Of a stretch of DNA of 64,000 bases, positions 17,395 through 25,743 are shown in pieces. Source of the stretch: Pseudoalteromonas sp. T1lg75 (lineage in GTDB: Bacteria > Pseudomonadota > Gammaproteobacteria > Enterobacterales > Alteromonadaceae); the NCBI RefSeq assembly GCF_002964705.1, contig NZ_PQCD01000049.1, forward strand, positions 186,001 to 250,000. Direction: 5' to 3'. Below the pieces are notes generated by a model. That model had not been told where the DNA came from. It saw nothing but the letters and a program-made list of their open reading frames with translations, and did not search any database. The translations under genes were made by a program, and so were the position numbers. Every line of letters begins with the position of its first letter. The stretch's first letter is position 1.

Positions 17395-19758
17395 ATGAGC
17401 TTTGAAGTAGATGAAGATATTTTGCAGGACTTTCTCGTCGAAGCGGGTGAAATATTAGAACAGCTGTCTGAGCAATTGGTGGAGCTGGAAAATAATCCCG
17501 AAGATAAGGATCTACTTAACGCCATCTTCCGTGGTTTCCACACAGTGAAAGGCGGTGCCGGCTTCCTGGCCATGAATGAGTTGGTTGATGCCTGCCATGG
17601 TGCCGAAAACGTCTTTGATATTCTGCGTCAGGGTCAACGTCGCGTTACAGCCGAGTTGATGGATGTGATCTTGCAAGCGCTGGACACCATTAACGAGATG
17701 TTCGCGCAAATTCAGCTGCGTGCTCACCCCGAGCCCGCCGACCCCGAACTGTTAGCTATTTTACATCAATTAAGTGAGCCGGAAGCACCCGGTGAAGCCC
17801 TTGCTACACCTGCACCCGTTGTTGCTCCTGTCGTGGAGACCACGGCAGTGCCAGTGGCTGAATCTATGGCTATCGAGGATACCTCGATAGCCTTTAATGA
17901 TGAGTCCAACTCGGCTATTGATGAAATCAGTGAAGACGAATTTGATGCCTTACTTGATGAGTTACATGGAGTAGGTAAGGGCCCCGGGGCCGAGACCTCA
18001 ATGACCGAGGAAGTCAGCACAGATAGCAATCTTTCAGGGTTCTCCGGGGGGGTCACCGAGGGAGCCCCAGAGGGCGATGAAGATATTACCGATGATGAAT
18101 TCGATGCCTTACTTGACGAATTGCACGGCCCCGGCAGTTTTGGTGTATTAGGCTCCGGCTCAGCAACCGCATCTGCGACCACATCTGTAACAGCATCAGC
18201 CGATAAAAAAGTCGCAGAAGAGACGGCTGCAGTGGCCAGCGCCGACGACGATGAGGAAATCAGTGAGGACGAATTTGACGCCTTACTCGATGAGCTTCAT
18301 GGCAAAGGCAATGGCCCTACGGCGATACCAAGCCCGCCAGCCGCCACAAGCCAGGCCGCGTCCGCAGTTTCAGTAACGCCAAGCCAACCGGCCAGCGATA
18401 GCAGTGCGGCGGTACAAAAACCACAAGTTCAGCCCACCAGTCAACCCGTTGGCCAGCCTGCAGGTCAGCCAACAGGCCAGGTTATTGGCAATGCAAATGG
18501 TCAGCCCGTCGGTAAGCCCGCCGAGAAGCCGGTCACCAAGCCGGTCAGCAAGCCGGCGGCTAAAGCCGCGGCGCCCGCCGCCGAAACCACGGTGCGCGTC
18601 GATACCAAGCGCTTGGATCAGATTATGAACATGGTTGGCGAGCTGGTGTTGGTACGTAACCGCCTGCTGACCCTGGCCAATAGCAGCAATAGCGAAGACA
18701 TGGGTAAAGCCATTTCCAACCTGGATGTGGTGACCGCCGATCTGCAAGGGGCGGTGATGGCCACCCGCATGCAGCCAATTAAAAAGGTGTTTGGTCGTTT
18801 CCCTCGGGTGGTACGAGACCTAGCTCGCAGTCTGCAAAAAGATATCTCCCTGATATTGGAAGGCGAAGATACGGATCTCGATAAAAACCTGGTCGAAGCC
18901 CTGGCCGATCCCTTGGTGCACCTGGTACGCAACTCCGTCGACCACGGTATCGAAATGCCCGCTGTGCGCGAGCAAGCGGGTAAGCCCCGTACCGGCTTGG
19001 TGAAGCTTTCGGCCTCCCAGGAAGGGGACCATATTCTCTTAAGTATTCAAGATGATGGCGCCGGAATGGACGCTGAAAAGCTGAAAAATATCGCCATCAA
19101 CAAGGGCGTACTGGACGCCGATCAGGCCGCCCGTTTAAGCGATAATGAGGCCTATAACCTGATTTTTGCGCCGGGTTTTTCAACCAAGGAACAAATCTCC
19201 GATATTTCCGGCCGTGGCGTTGGCATGGATGTGGTGAAAACCAAGATCAGCCAGCTTAACGGCACCATTAATATCGAATCGCAACTGGGTGTGGGTACCC
19301 GCTTAGACATCAAAGTGCCCCTGACCCTGGCGATATTACCGACCCTGATGGTGGTGGTGGGCGAGCAAACCTTTGCCCTGCCGCTTGCGGCGGTCAACGA
19401 AATCTTCCACCTCGATTTAACCAAGACCAATGTGGTTGATGGCCAGTTGACCATTATCGTTCGTGATAAGGCCTTGCCCTTGTTCTACTTGGAGCACTGG
19501 CTGGTTAAGGGAGCCGACAGCTCGCAGCGCAAGGCAAAGGGCCATGTGGTGATAGTGCAAATTGGTACCCAGCAGGTGGGTTTTGTGGTCGACTCTCTGA
19601 TTGGTCAGGAAGAGGTGGTTATTAAGCCTCTGGATGCCTTATTGCAGGGGACACCAGGTATGGCTGGTGCGACCATTACCTCAGATGGCGGCATTGCCCT
19701 TATCCTCGATGTGCCGAGCATGTTAAAACACTATGCTGGCCGGTCCAGCGTAAACTAG
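17395..19758 (+). CDS. cheA: Chemotaxis histidine kinase CheA
   Basis: CheA is the array kinase that phosphorylates CheY and CheB. The 787-residue protein begins with an Hpt domain (phospho-acceptor H49 in FHTVKGGAGF). A long linker spans about residues 130-395, then dimerisation (DTKRLDQIMNMVGELV), HATPase (NSVDHG, DDGAGM, GRGVGMDVV) and CheW-like domains. I do not see a globular P2 CheY-binding domain. Instead the acidic linker holds three copies of a (D/E)(D/E)EFDALLDELHG motif followed by a Pro/Gln-rich stretch. The C-terminus is intact and cheB follows after 10 nt. Confidence 0.97.
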   Translation: MSFEVDEDILQDFLVEAGEILEQLSEQLVELENNPEDKDLLNAIFRGFHTVKGGAGFLAMNELVDACHGAENVFDILRQGQRRVTAELMDVILQALDTINEMFAQIQLRAHPEPADPELLAILHQLSEPEAPGEALATPAPVVAPVVETTAVPVAESMAIEDTSIAFNDESNSAIDEISEDEFDALLDELHGVGKGPGAETSMTEEVSTDSNLSGFSGGVTEGAPEGDEDITDDEFDALLDELHGPGSFGVLGSGSATASATTSVTASADKKVAEETAAVASADDDEEISEDEFDALLDELHGKGNGPTAIPSPPAATSQAASAVSVTPSQPASDSSAAVQKPQVQPTSQPVGQPAGQPTGQVIGNANGQPVGKPAEKPVTKPVSKPAAKAAAPAAETTVRVDTKRLDQIMNMVGELVLVRNRLLTLANSSNSEDMGKAISNLDVVTADLQGAVMATRMQPIKKVFGRFPRVVRDLARSLQKDISLILEGEDTDLDKNLVEALADPLVHLVRNSVDHGIEMPAVREQAGKPRTGLVKLSASQEGDHILLSIQDDGAGMDAEKLKNIAINKGVLDADQAARLSDNEAYNLIFAPGFSTKEQISDISGRGVGMDVVKTKISQLNGTINIESQLGVGTRLDIKVPLTLAILPTLMVVVGEQTFALPLAAVNEIFHLDLTKTNVVDGQLTIIVRDKALPLFYLEHWLVKGADSSQRKAKGHVVIVQIGTQQVGFVVDSLIGQEEVVIKPLDALLQGTPGMAGATITSDGGIALILDVPSMLKHYAGRSSVN
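17920..18303 (+). repeat. Three copies of a DEFDALLDELHG peptide motif in the CheA linker
   Basis: The motif occurs at CheA residues 176-192, 228-245 and 283-303, spaced by 53 and 58 residues. Each has an acidic lead-in, then DEFDALLDELHG with an identical core. The sequences between them are unrelated low-complexity Ser/Thr/Ala-rich DNA, so the conservation is confined to the motif. The core resembles the FliM N-terminal CheY-P docking peptide SQDEIDALL and the CheZ tail SQDEVDDLL. A docking function is inference. Confidence 0.85.
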
Positions 19759-19768
19759 GTGAGGGCCC

Positions 19769-20965
19769 ATGCCTGTAAAAGTTCTGATTGTTGATGATTC
19801 GAGTTTTTTTCGCCGCCGTGTCAGCGAAATTCTTGCTGCCGATAGCGATATCGAGGTCATAGACACCGCCGTCAATGGGGCCGATGCGGTAACCAAAGCC
19901 GCGGCCTTGCGTCCGGATGTGATCACCATGGATGTGGAAATGCCGGTGCTTGATGGGATCTCGGCGGTTAAACAGATCATGGCGAAGACCCCCACGCCTA
20001 TCCTGATGTTCTCCTCTCTGACGCGCGAAGGGGCCAGTGCCACCCTGGATGCCCTCGATGCGGGAGCGCTCGACTTTTTACCAAAAAAATTCGAGGACAT
20101 CGCCCGCAATAACGATGAAGCCGTGGCTGTATTGCAGCGTAAGGTGAAAGAACTGGGGCGTCGTCGCTTAATGCGCTGGCGTCGTCCCCCCTTGGCAACG
20201 ACTGCATCTGCGACTGCATCTGCGAGTGCAACTGCAACAGCAACTTCGACGGCTACCACAGCGCTGCGCAGCGGTGCACGCTCGGGGTCGGCGCCTGCGC
20301 CGGCAGTAACGGCTCAGCCCAAGGTGCAAAACGAACCAGGTTTGAGCCCGCATCCTCGTCCCACTAGCTATCGGGCGACGGGCAAAAACTATCGCCTGGT
20401 GGTGATCGGCACCTCAACCGGCGGTCCGGTCGCACTGCAGAGTATTTTAACCCAGTTACCCCGAAATTTTTCGCTGCCTATTTTACTGGTACAGCATATG
20501 CCCTCAGCCTTTACGCCGGCTTTTGCTCAGCGTTTAAACAACCTTTGTAACATAGAGGTGAAAGAGGCTGAGCAGGGCGACATGTTAAAACCCGGCACCG
20601 CCTACCTGGCCCCCGGTGGTCAGCAAATGATGTTTGACCCTCGCGCCACCTCACCCAGACTCAAGGTGTTTGCCGATGACAACCCGAGAATCACCTATAA
20701 ACCCAGCGTCGATGTCACCTTTGCCAGCAGCGCCAAGCAATTTGGCGGCGATGTGCTGGCCATAGTGCTGACCGGGATGGGCGCCGACGGTCGTGAAGGG
20801 GCGCGCATGTTAAAGCAATACGGCGCCAGGGTATGGGCTCAGGATGAAGAGTCCTGCGTGGTCTATGGCATGCCGCAGGCCATTGTCAGTGCCGGTTTGC
20901 ATGATCATCAGTTGGCGCTCGAGGACGTTGCCAGCCATTTAATCAAGGAGGTGGGCAATGGATAA
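19769..20965 (+). CDS. cheB: Chemotaxis protein-glutamate methylesterase CheB
   Basis: CheB removes methyl groups from chemoreceptors for adaptation. The 398-residue protein has an N-terminal receiver domain (D10, D55, K in FLPKKF) and a C-terminal methylesterase domain with GTSTGGP (Ser), QHMPSAFTP (His) and GMGADG (Asp) as the catalytic elements. The Ala/Thr-rich linker contains a short tandem repeat at 20201-20224 (12-bp unit). Its stop overlaps the start of the MotC-like gene by 8 nt. Confidence 0.97.
   Translation: MPVKVLIVDDSSFFRRRVSEILAADSDIEVIDTAVNGADAVTKAAALRPDVITMDVEMPVLDGISAVKQIMAKTPTPILMFSSLTREGASATLDALDAGALDFLPKKFEDIARNNDEAVAVLQRKVKELGRRRLMRWRRPPLATTASATASASATATATSTATTALRSGARSGSAPAPAVTAQPKVQNEPGLSPHPRPTSYRATGKNYRLVVIGTSTGGPVALQSILTQLPRNFSLPILLVQHMPSAFTPAFAQRLNNLCNIEVKEAEQGDMLKPGTAYLAPGGQQMMFDPRATSPRLKVFADDNPRITYKPSVDVTFASSAKQFGGDVLAIVLTGMGADGREGARMLKQYGARVWAQDEESCVVYGMPQAIVSAGLHDHQLALEDVASHLIKEVGNG
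20201..20224 (+). repeat. 12-bp in-frame tandem repeat, two units, in cheB linker
   Basis: Two exact copies of ACTGCATCTGCG are followed by degenerate relatives (AGTGCAACTGCA), encoding a Thr-Ala-Ser-Ala-rich interdomain linker between receiver and methylesterase domains. Confidence 0.8.
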
Positions 20966-21722
20966 GCTCTCCCTGCTCGGTCTTATTGTTGCCCTTGGGG
21001 CCATCACCCTGGGTTACAGCCTGGAGGGCGGTGTGGTCAGTGCCCTTATCAATCTGCCGGCGCTGCTTATCGTGGTCGGTGGCACGCTCGGTGCGGTCAT
21101 GTTGCAGTCCCAGCTCCCCATATTTAAAAAGGCACTGGAAATTTTTAAATGGGTCTTTACGCCGCCCTGTTACGATATGGAAGCGGGTATTGAGCAGGTC
21201 AAGGAATGGACCAGTACGGCCAGACAAAAAGGCTATTTGGCTTTGGAAGAATATGCCCTGGCAACACAAGACCCCTACGCGGCCAAGGGCCTAAGCTTGC
21301 TTATCGACGGCACCCAGGAACAGCGTTTGCGCGATACCCTGGATATCGAACTGACCTTGGAGCGCGAGCGCTTGCTTGATGCCGCCAGGGTGTACGAGGC
21401 CATGGGCGGTTATGCCCCGACCATAGGCATCTTGGGCGCCGTGTTGGGCTTAATTCAGGCCATGGCTTATATCACCGAACCACAGCAGCTCGGAGCCGGT
21501 GTCGCCACCGCGTTTTTGGCCACCATTTACGGTGTCGGCCTGGCTAACCTGCTGTTACTGCCGGTTGCCAATAAGCTTAAGCAGGTGATTGAAGAAAAGA
21601 TGCTTTATCACGAGCTTATCGCTGAGGGCATAGTGGCCATGCACACGGGTGAAACGCCGGCCAATATTGAGCTAAAGCTAGAGGCCTATATCGCCGAGCG
21701 TCATGTGAGTTCAGGATACTAG
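20958..21722 (+). CDS. motC: Flagellar motor stator protein, MotA/MotC-type
   Basis: This is the A subunit of an ion-driven stator. At 254 residues it has four hydrophobic segments and the MotA/PomA features [20 protein letters not shown] and [22 protein letters not shown] in the last two. It begins within cheB and is followed after 4 nt by the B subunit. Position between cheB and a parA-like gene matches motC/motD of Pseudomonas-type clusters rather than the distant motA/motB or pomA/pomB pairs. Whether H+ or Na+ is used cannot be decided from sequence alone. Confidence 0.88.
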   Translation: MDKLSLLGLIVALGAITLGYSLEGGVVSALINLPALLIVVGGTLGAVMLQSQLPIFKKALEIFKWVFTPPCYDMEAGIEQVKEWTSTARQKGYLALEEYALATQDPYAAKGLSLLIDGTQEQRLRDTLDIELTLERERLLDAARVYEAMGGYAPTIGILGAVLGLIQAMAYITEPQQLGAGVATAFLATIYGVGLANLLLLPVANKLKQVIEEKMLYHELIAEGIVAMHTGETPANIELKLEAYIAERHVSSGY

Positions 21723-21726
21723 CCCT

Positions 21727-22719
21727 ATGCGTCTGCGCCACCGTCGAGCTCAAGCAAAAGCATCACAACATACCCATAGGTGGTTGGTGTCTTACGCCGA
21801 CTATATGACCATTATGTTTGCCTTGTTTGTGGTGCTGTACGCCATAGCCATCAATCATAAAGACGAGCAGTTCAAGGTGTTTTCGCAATCCTTGGAGCAG
21901 ATCTTCACCAAGGCGACTCAGGCCCCCGCCAGTGATGACACCGGCGCCGCCGCCGAGGGGTTACTGACCCAACCCCTGCCGGCCAATGAGGCCCTCTTGT
22001 ATGGTCAAAGCCTGCAAAGGGAGCGTCAGGCCAGCCAACAGCTGTTACCCGAGTACGGTGATGTGACTCAGCTGCCGCAGCAGCAGTTGGGCGAGCCATT
22101 GGAGCGCCTGGTCGATGAGCTCACCAACACCTTGCTTAAAGAGATACGCCAGGGCGATGCACAGTTACAGCTCGATCAGGACTGGCTTACCATAGAAATG
22201 AATTCCGCCATGGTCTTTGCCAGCGCCAGTGCCACCGTGACTCATCAAGCCGAAGCGGTGATCGCCCGTATTGCCCAGGTGTTAGCGCCACAGCGTAATT
22301 ACCTGCGTATTCGTGGCTACACCGACGACCAGAGTATTAATAACGAATTATTCAGCTCCAACTGGCAGCTGTCGGCGGCCCGTGCCGCGGCGGTGGTCAA
22401 GCAGTTGCAGCAGGAGCAGATAGTCCCCGAGCGTATGGCCCTTGAAGGCTATGGCCAATACAGCCCCTTTGCCGATAACGGCACTGCACAAGGACGGGCA
22501 AAAAATCGTAAGGTGGTGATTGCCATCTCCAAGTACGCCCTGCCGGAGCCAAAGGCTGTGCCACAGGCTTCACCTGAAGCATCACTAACAGCTCAGCCTC
22601 AAGGCAAGCAGACAGAGCAGGAAATTCATAGGCCGGGACAAGATAACAGCATTAAAATTATACAGCTTCCCCATGGCGGCATTCGCATTACCACGCGCAG
22701 CGAGGATAACGAGCAATGA
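21727..22719 (+). CDS. motD: Flagellar motor stator protein, MotB/MotD-type
   Basis: This is the B subunit of the stator, anchoring it to peptidoglycan. The basic N-terminus is followed by one transmembrane helix with the ion-binding aspartate D25 in SYADYMTIMFALFVVLY. A plug/linker region and a C-terminal OmpA-like domain follow (RIRGYTDDQSINNELFSSNW, ANRKV-like AKNRKVVIAI). The tail of about 60 residues is Gln/Pro-rich. At 330 residues it is close to MotD. The stop overlaps the ParA-like start by 4 nt. Confidence 0.9.
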   Translation: MRLRHRRAQAKASQHTHRWLVSYADYMTIMFALFVVLYAIAINHKDEQFKVFSQSLEQIFTKATQAPASDDTGAAAEGLLTQPLPANEALLYGQSLQRERQASQQLLPEYGDVTQLPQQQLGEPLERLVDELTNTLLKEIRQGDAQLQLDQDWLTIEMNSAMVFASASATVTHQAEAVIARIAQVLAPQRNYLRIRGYTDDQSINNELFSSNWQLSAARAAAVVKQLQQEQIVPERMALEGYGQYSPFADNGTAQGRAKNRKVVIAISKYALPEPKAVPQASPEASLTAQPQGKQTEQEIHRPGQDNSIKIIQLPHGGIRITTRSEDNEQ

Positions 22720-23522
22720 AAGTTTGGACTGTGGCGAACCAAAAAGGCGGCGTTGGGAAAACCACTACCTCGGTGGCCTTGGCCGGATTGCTGGCGGAGC
22801 AGGGTAAGCGCGTCTTGCTTATCGACACCGATCCGCACGCGTCTTTGACCTATTACTTTGGCATTGACTCTGAGCGCATCGAAATCAGCGCTTATGATGT
22901 ATTTTCCCGCGGCAAGGAAATGCAAAGAGAAGAAATCCTGCAGGCCTTGTGTCCATCCGGGGTCGATAATATCGATATCCTGCCGGCCACCATGGCCATT
23001 GCCACCTTGGACAGAAGCATGGGCACGCAAAGCGGCATGGGGCTGATCCTTAAAAAGGTGCTGGCGAAGATAACGGATGACTATGATTATGCCATTTTAG
23101 ATTGCCCTCCCGTGCTTGGGGTGTTGATGGTCAATGCCTTGGCCGCCAGCGAGCATGTTTTAGTGCCGGTGCAAACCGAATTTTTGGCCCTTAAGGGCCT
23201 GGAACGCATGATGCGCACCATGGAGCTGATGCAAATGAGCGCCGCCCCTAAGGGGAGTGGCGATGCCCCCGGCATAGCCTACAAATATACTGTGGTGGCA
23301 ACCATGTTTGATAAGCGCACCAAGGCGTCTTTGGTGGCCTATAAACAGTTGCAGGCCAGCTATGGCGACAATGTCTGGCCCGGGGTGATCCCCATAGACA
23401 CTAAATTCCGCGATGCCAGCTTGGCACAGCAGGTGCCCAGTAAGCATTTCAGCAAGGCTCGTGGGGTGCAGGCCTACCGCCATTTGCTTGACTACCTACA
23501 ACAGCGGGAAGGGCGCAAATGA
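22716..23522 (+). CDS. parC: ParA-like ATPase for polar chemotaxis arrays (ParC)
   Basis: ParA/Soj-family ATPases next to cheW partition chemotaxis arrays to the cell poles; in Vibrio the protein is named ParC (unrelated to topoisomerase IV). The 268-residue product has the deviant Walker A KGGVGKTT at 10-17, Walker A' DTDPHASLTYYFG and Walker B YAILDCPPVLG. It overlaps the previous gene and the next gene by 4 nt each, so it is embedded in the operon with its partner ParP. Confidence 0.88.
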   Translation: MKVWTVANQKGGVGKTTTSVALAGLLAEQGKRVLLIDTDPHASLTYYFGIDSERIEISAYDVFSRGKEMQREEILQALCPSGVDNIDILPATMAIATLDRSMGTQSGMGLILKKVLAKITDDYDYAILDCPPVLGVLMVNALAASEHVLVPVQTEFLALKGLERMMRTMELMQMSAAPKGSGDAPGIAYKYTVVATMFDKRTKASLVAYKQLQASYGDNVWPGVIPIDTKFRDASLAQQVPSKHFSKARGVQAYRHLLDYLQQREGRK

Positions 23523-24460
23523 GCGGAACGAACGATCAGGTTATGCGCCAATACCTCGATGCCTTGCTGCAGGAAGACTCCTTTGAGGAACCACAGCAAA
23601 CGCCTCGAGAGCCGCAGCCGAAAATAGCCAAGCAAGTCGCCAAGGCCAAACCTCATAACCCCTTGTCGCCAATGGCGCAAGAAGAGCTGGCCATGAGTGC
23701 CGTGGCGCAATTATTGGCGCAGGTGGAGCTCAGGTCGCAGCCGCGCCCGCAGCTTCAAGAGCCACCGGCGCCGCAGGTGACCCAACAGGAGCAGGTACAG
23801 GAAGTGACGCCTATGCCGGTTGCCGAACCAACCCAGGCCAAAGCGGTGTCACCCGTGCCCGAAGCTTCGCCAGTGCCTTCGGCGGAGCTTGCACTCGCGA
23901 CTTCATCCGAACCTTTGAGCGAGCCAGCGGCAAACCCCTTACTAAAGCCGCAGGAAAATAACGCCGAGGAAACGCCATTACGAGCCCCGCAGGCGGCGCG
24001 CGAGCAATATATGCAGGGCGAGTTTCAGGCCTTGTTTTTCGAGGTGGCCGGTTTAACCCTGGCGGTACCGCTAAAATCCCTCGGCGGCATTCATCAGCGC
24101 ACCGAGCTGAATCAATTGTTCGGTAAGCCCGAGTGGTTTAGCGGGGTGATGTTAAACCGGGATGAGAAAATTAATGTGGTTGATACCGCCCGTTGGGTGA
24201 TGCCAGAAAAATATGACAAACAATTACAACAGGCATTAAACTACAAGTACGTGATTATGCTCGGAGAATCCCAGTGGGGACTGAGCGCTGAAACCCTTAT
24301 CAACAACGTCACGCTAAAAAGCGAAGACGTAAAATGGCGGCAAAGTCATGGTAAAAGACCCTGGTTGGCCGGCGTTATAAAAGAAAAAATGTGTGCTTTA
24401 ATCGATGTCGAAAACTTACAGCTGCTGCTAGAGCAGGGACTCGATAGTCAGGCGCAATAA
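23519..24460 (+). CDS. parP: CheW-domain polar array protein (ParP-like)
   Basis: ParP links ParC to CheA and receptors through a C-terminal CheW-like (AIF) domain. The 313-residue product has a Pro/Gln/Glu-rich, probably disordered N-terminal half to about residue 165. A CheW-like domain follows (FQALFFEVAGLTLAVPLKSLGGI, core VAGLTLAVPLKSL, then MLNRDEKINVVDTARWV). It sits directly between the ParA-like gene and cheW, the position of parP in Vibrio. It is too long and too different to be the standard coupling protein, which follows. Confidence 0.83.
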   Translation: MSGTNDQVMRQYLDALLQEDSFEEPQQTPREPQPKIAKQVAKAKPHNPLSPMAQEELAMSAVAQLLAQVELRSQPRPQLQEPPAPQVTQQEQVQEVTPMPVAEPTQAKAVSPVPEASPVPSAELALATSSEPLSEPAANPLLKPQENNAEETPLRAPQAAREQYMQGEFQALFFEVAGLTLAVPLKSLGGIHQRTELNQLFGKPEWFSGVMLNRDEKINVVDTARWVMPEKYDKQLQQALNYKYVIMLGESQWGLSAETLINNVTLKSEDVKWRQSHGKRPWLAGVIKEKMCALIDVENLQLLLEQGLDSQAQ

Positions 24461-24483
24461 AAGTATCAACTATATATGCCAGT

Positions 24484-24510
24484 TTGGCCGTTACTGTGAC
24501 GGCCAATTTT
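24484..24510 (+). terminator. Hairpin with T-tail before cheW (possible intra-operon attenuator)
   Basis: TTGGCCGT and ACGGCCAA form an 8-bp perfect stem around a 7-nt loop, followed by TTTT. It lies in the 64-nt gap between parP and cheW, 14 nt before the cheW start. The short T-tract suggests partial termination or transcript processing rather than a full stop. Confidence 0.55.
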
Positions 24511-24524
24511 AAATGGAGCCAAGT

Positions 24525-25019
24525 ATGAGCGAACAGAGACAAGTCTCAGCACATGATGTCGACAGTAGTGATGAGGTGTTGCAATGGGTGACCTTCCGTC
24601 TGCAGGAAGAAACCTATGGTATTAACGTAATGCAGGTGCAAGAAGTGCTGCGTTATACCGACATTGCTCCTGTGCCTGGTGCGCCCAATTATGTGCTTGG
24701 GATCATTAATCTGCGCGGCAATGTGGTTACCGTGATTGATACCCGTGCCCGCTTTGGCCTGGTGGATGCCGAGGTTACCGAGCAATCACGTATCGTGATT
24801 ATTGAGGCGGAAAAGCAGGTGATCGGCATTTTGGTCGACTCGGTGGCGGAAGTGGTCTATCTGCGCAGCTCGGATATCGACAGTGCGCCGAATATCGGCA
24901 CCGATGAAAGCGCCAAATTTATTCAAGGAGTCTCTAATCGCGATGGTGAGTTATTGATCTTGGTCGATTTGAATAAACTGCTCAATGACGATGAGTGGGA
25001 TGAGCTGAGTAATCTTTAA
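24525..25019 (+). CDS. cheW: Chemotaxis coupling protein CheW
   Basis: CheW couples receptors to CheA. The internal ATG preceded by GGAG at 6 nt is chosen over the ATG four codons earlier, giving 164 residues. The single CheW domain is complete: VTFRLQEETYGINVMQVQEVL, whose core is EETYGINVMQV, then GIINLRGNVVTVIDTR and GILVDSVAEVV. A hairpin precedes it, so its level may be set apart from the upstream genes. Confidence 0.97.
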   Translation: MSEQRQVSAHDVDSSDEVLQWVTFRLQEETYGINVMQVQEVLRYTDIAPVPGAPNYVLGIINLRGNVVTVIDTRARFGLVDAEVTEQSRIVIIEAEKQVIGILVDSVAEVVYLRSSDIDSAPNIGTDESAKFIQGVSNRDGELLILVDLNKLLNDDEWDELSNL

Positions 25020-25022
25020 GCA

Positions 25023-25439
25023 ATGAACGAACTGACAACTTCTATGCTGATTGGCGCCGGTGTGATTTTGCTCCTGGCGGTGGCTGTGGTGATCTTATGG
25101 CTGCGTTTGACGCGACTGCACGCCAGTCATGAGCGCCTGCTTGCGCAATTGGCTCACGCCGATCAGGGGCAAGATCAAACCCAAATTCTGCGCGCCGAAA
25201 TTGCCGAGGTGCGCACCGCGGTTGAAAATATTGCCAACCATGTCCAGCATCTGCAAGGCAGAACCGAGGAGCTGGCGCAGCAACAGCATAGCTTTAAAGA
25301 TGCGGATCCCCAGGCCAAGTTGTATTCACGGGCGGTAAAAATGATTGAACTTGGTGCACCACTCGATGAGGTGATGCGTGAATGTGAACTACCGTTGGCG
25401 GAAGCTGAACTGCTTTTCTCTCTGCATCAAAAAAACTAG
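25023..25439 (+). CDS. DUF2802 membrane protein downstream of cheW
   Basis: The 138-residue product has an N-terminal transmembrane helix (about residues 8-28, IGAGVILLLAVAVVILWL), a coiled-coil segment rich in Gln/Glu and a C-terminal helix-turn-helix-like piece (SRAVKMIELGAPLDEVMREC) typical of DUF2802. Proteins of this family commonly follow cheW in polar flagellar clusters, but their role is not established. It starts 3 nt after cheW. Its TAG overlaps, within CTAG, the stop of the convergent gene. Confidence 0.82.
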   Translation: MNELTTSMLIGAGVILLLAVAVVILWLRLTRLHASHERLLAQLAHADQGQDQTQILRAEIAEVRTAVENIANHVQHLQGRTEELAQQQHSFKDADPQAKLYSRAVKMIELGAPLDEVMRECELPLAEAELLFSLHQKN

Positions 25440-25741
25440 GCTTTGATATTGAGCTTATTGCTAAAGTTCTGCCACCCCGGCGGATACTTTCCCCGTAACA
25501 CGTAGGAAAAAGCGATAAGCTCGGCTATCACATAATAGAGCTCAGGCGGGATCTCTTGCCCTTGTTGCAAGGCGGCCAAGGTGTTCGCCAGCTCCTTATC
25601 CTGATGAATTAAAATTCCCTGTTGCTCGGCGGCATTGATTATCTGCTGGGCCAGCTCACCGAAACCCTTGGCGCTGACATGAGGCGCGCTGCCTTCTTGG
25701 TAAAGCAGGCCAATGGCACTGCGTTGCTCGTTATGCTTCAT
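25436..25741 (-). CDS. Free-standing FlhB C-terminal domain protein (FlhX-like)
   Basis: The 101-residue product aligns by eye with the FlhB cytoplasmic domain after the NPTH cleavage site. It has the VSAKGFGELAQQI stretch (FlhB: VAKGADELALKI) and GQEIPPELYYVIAELIAFSYVL (FlhB: GxxIPExLYxAVAEVLAYVY; core EIPPELYYVIAEL). It has no membrane segment and no NPTH. I chose the ATG 2 nt behind the stop of the FliK-like gene; a GTG 17 codons upstream is possible. In Helicobacter pylori such a protein (HP1575, FlhX) can replace a deleted FlhB C-domain. The window's own flhB is frameshifted in exactly this domain. Confidence 0.85.
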   Translation of the reverse strand: MKHNEQRSAIGLLYQEGSAPHVSAKGFGELAQQIINAAEQQGILIHQDKELANTLAALQQGQEIPPELYYVIAELIAFSYVLRGKYPPGWQNFSNKLNIKA

Positions 25742-25743
25742 GA

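Noticed and set aside
22716..23522. ParA-like gene as part of a plasmid or chromosome partition locus.
   Set aside because: There is no parB or parS nearby, and it overlaps motD and a CheW-domain gene, which fits the chemotaxis-array ParC role.
24459..24483. Possible sigma-28 promoter before cheW (TAAA ... GCCAGTTT).
   Set aside because: The spacing is 16 nt instead of 15 and the -10 element matches only GCC of GCCGATAA.
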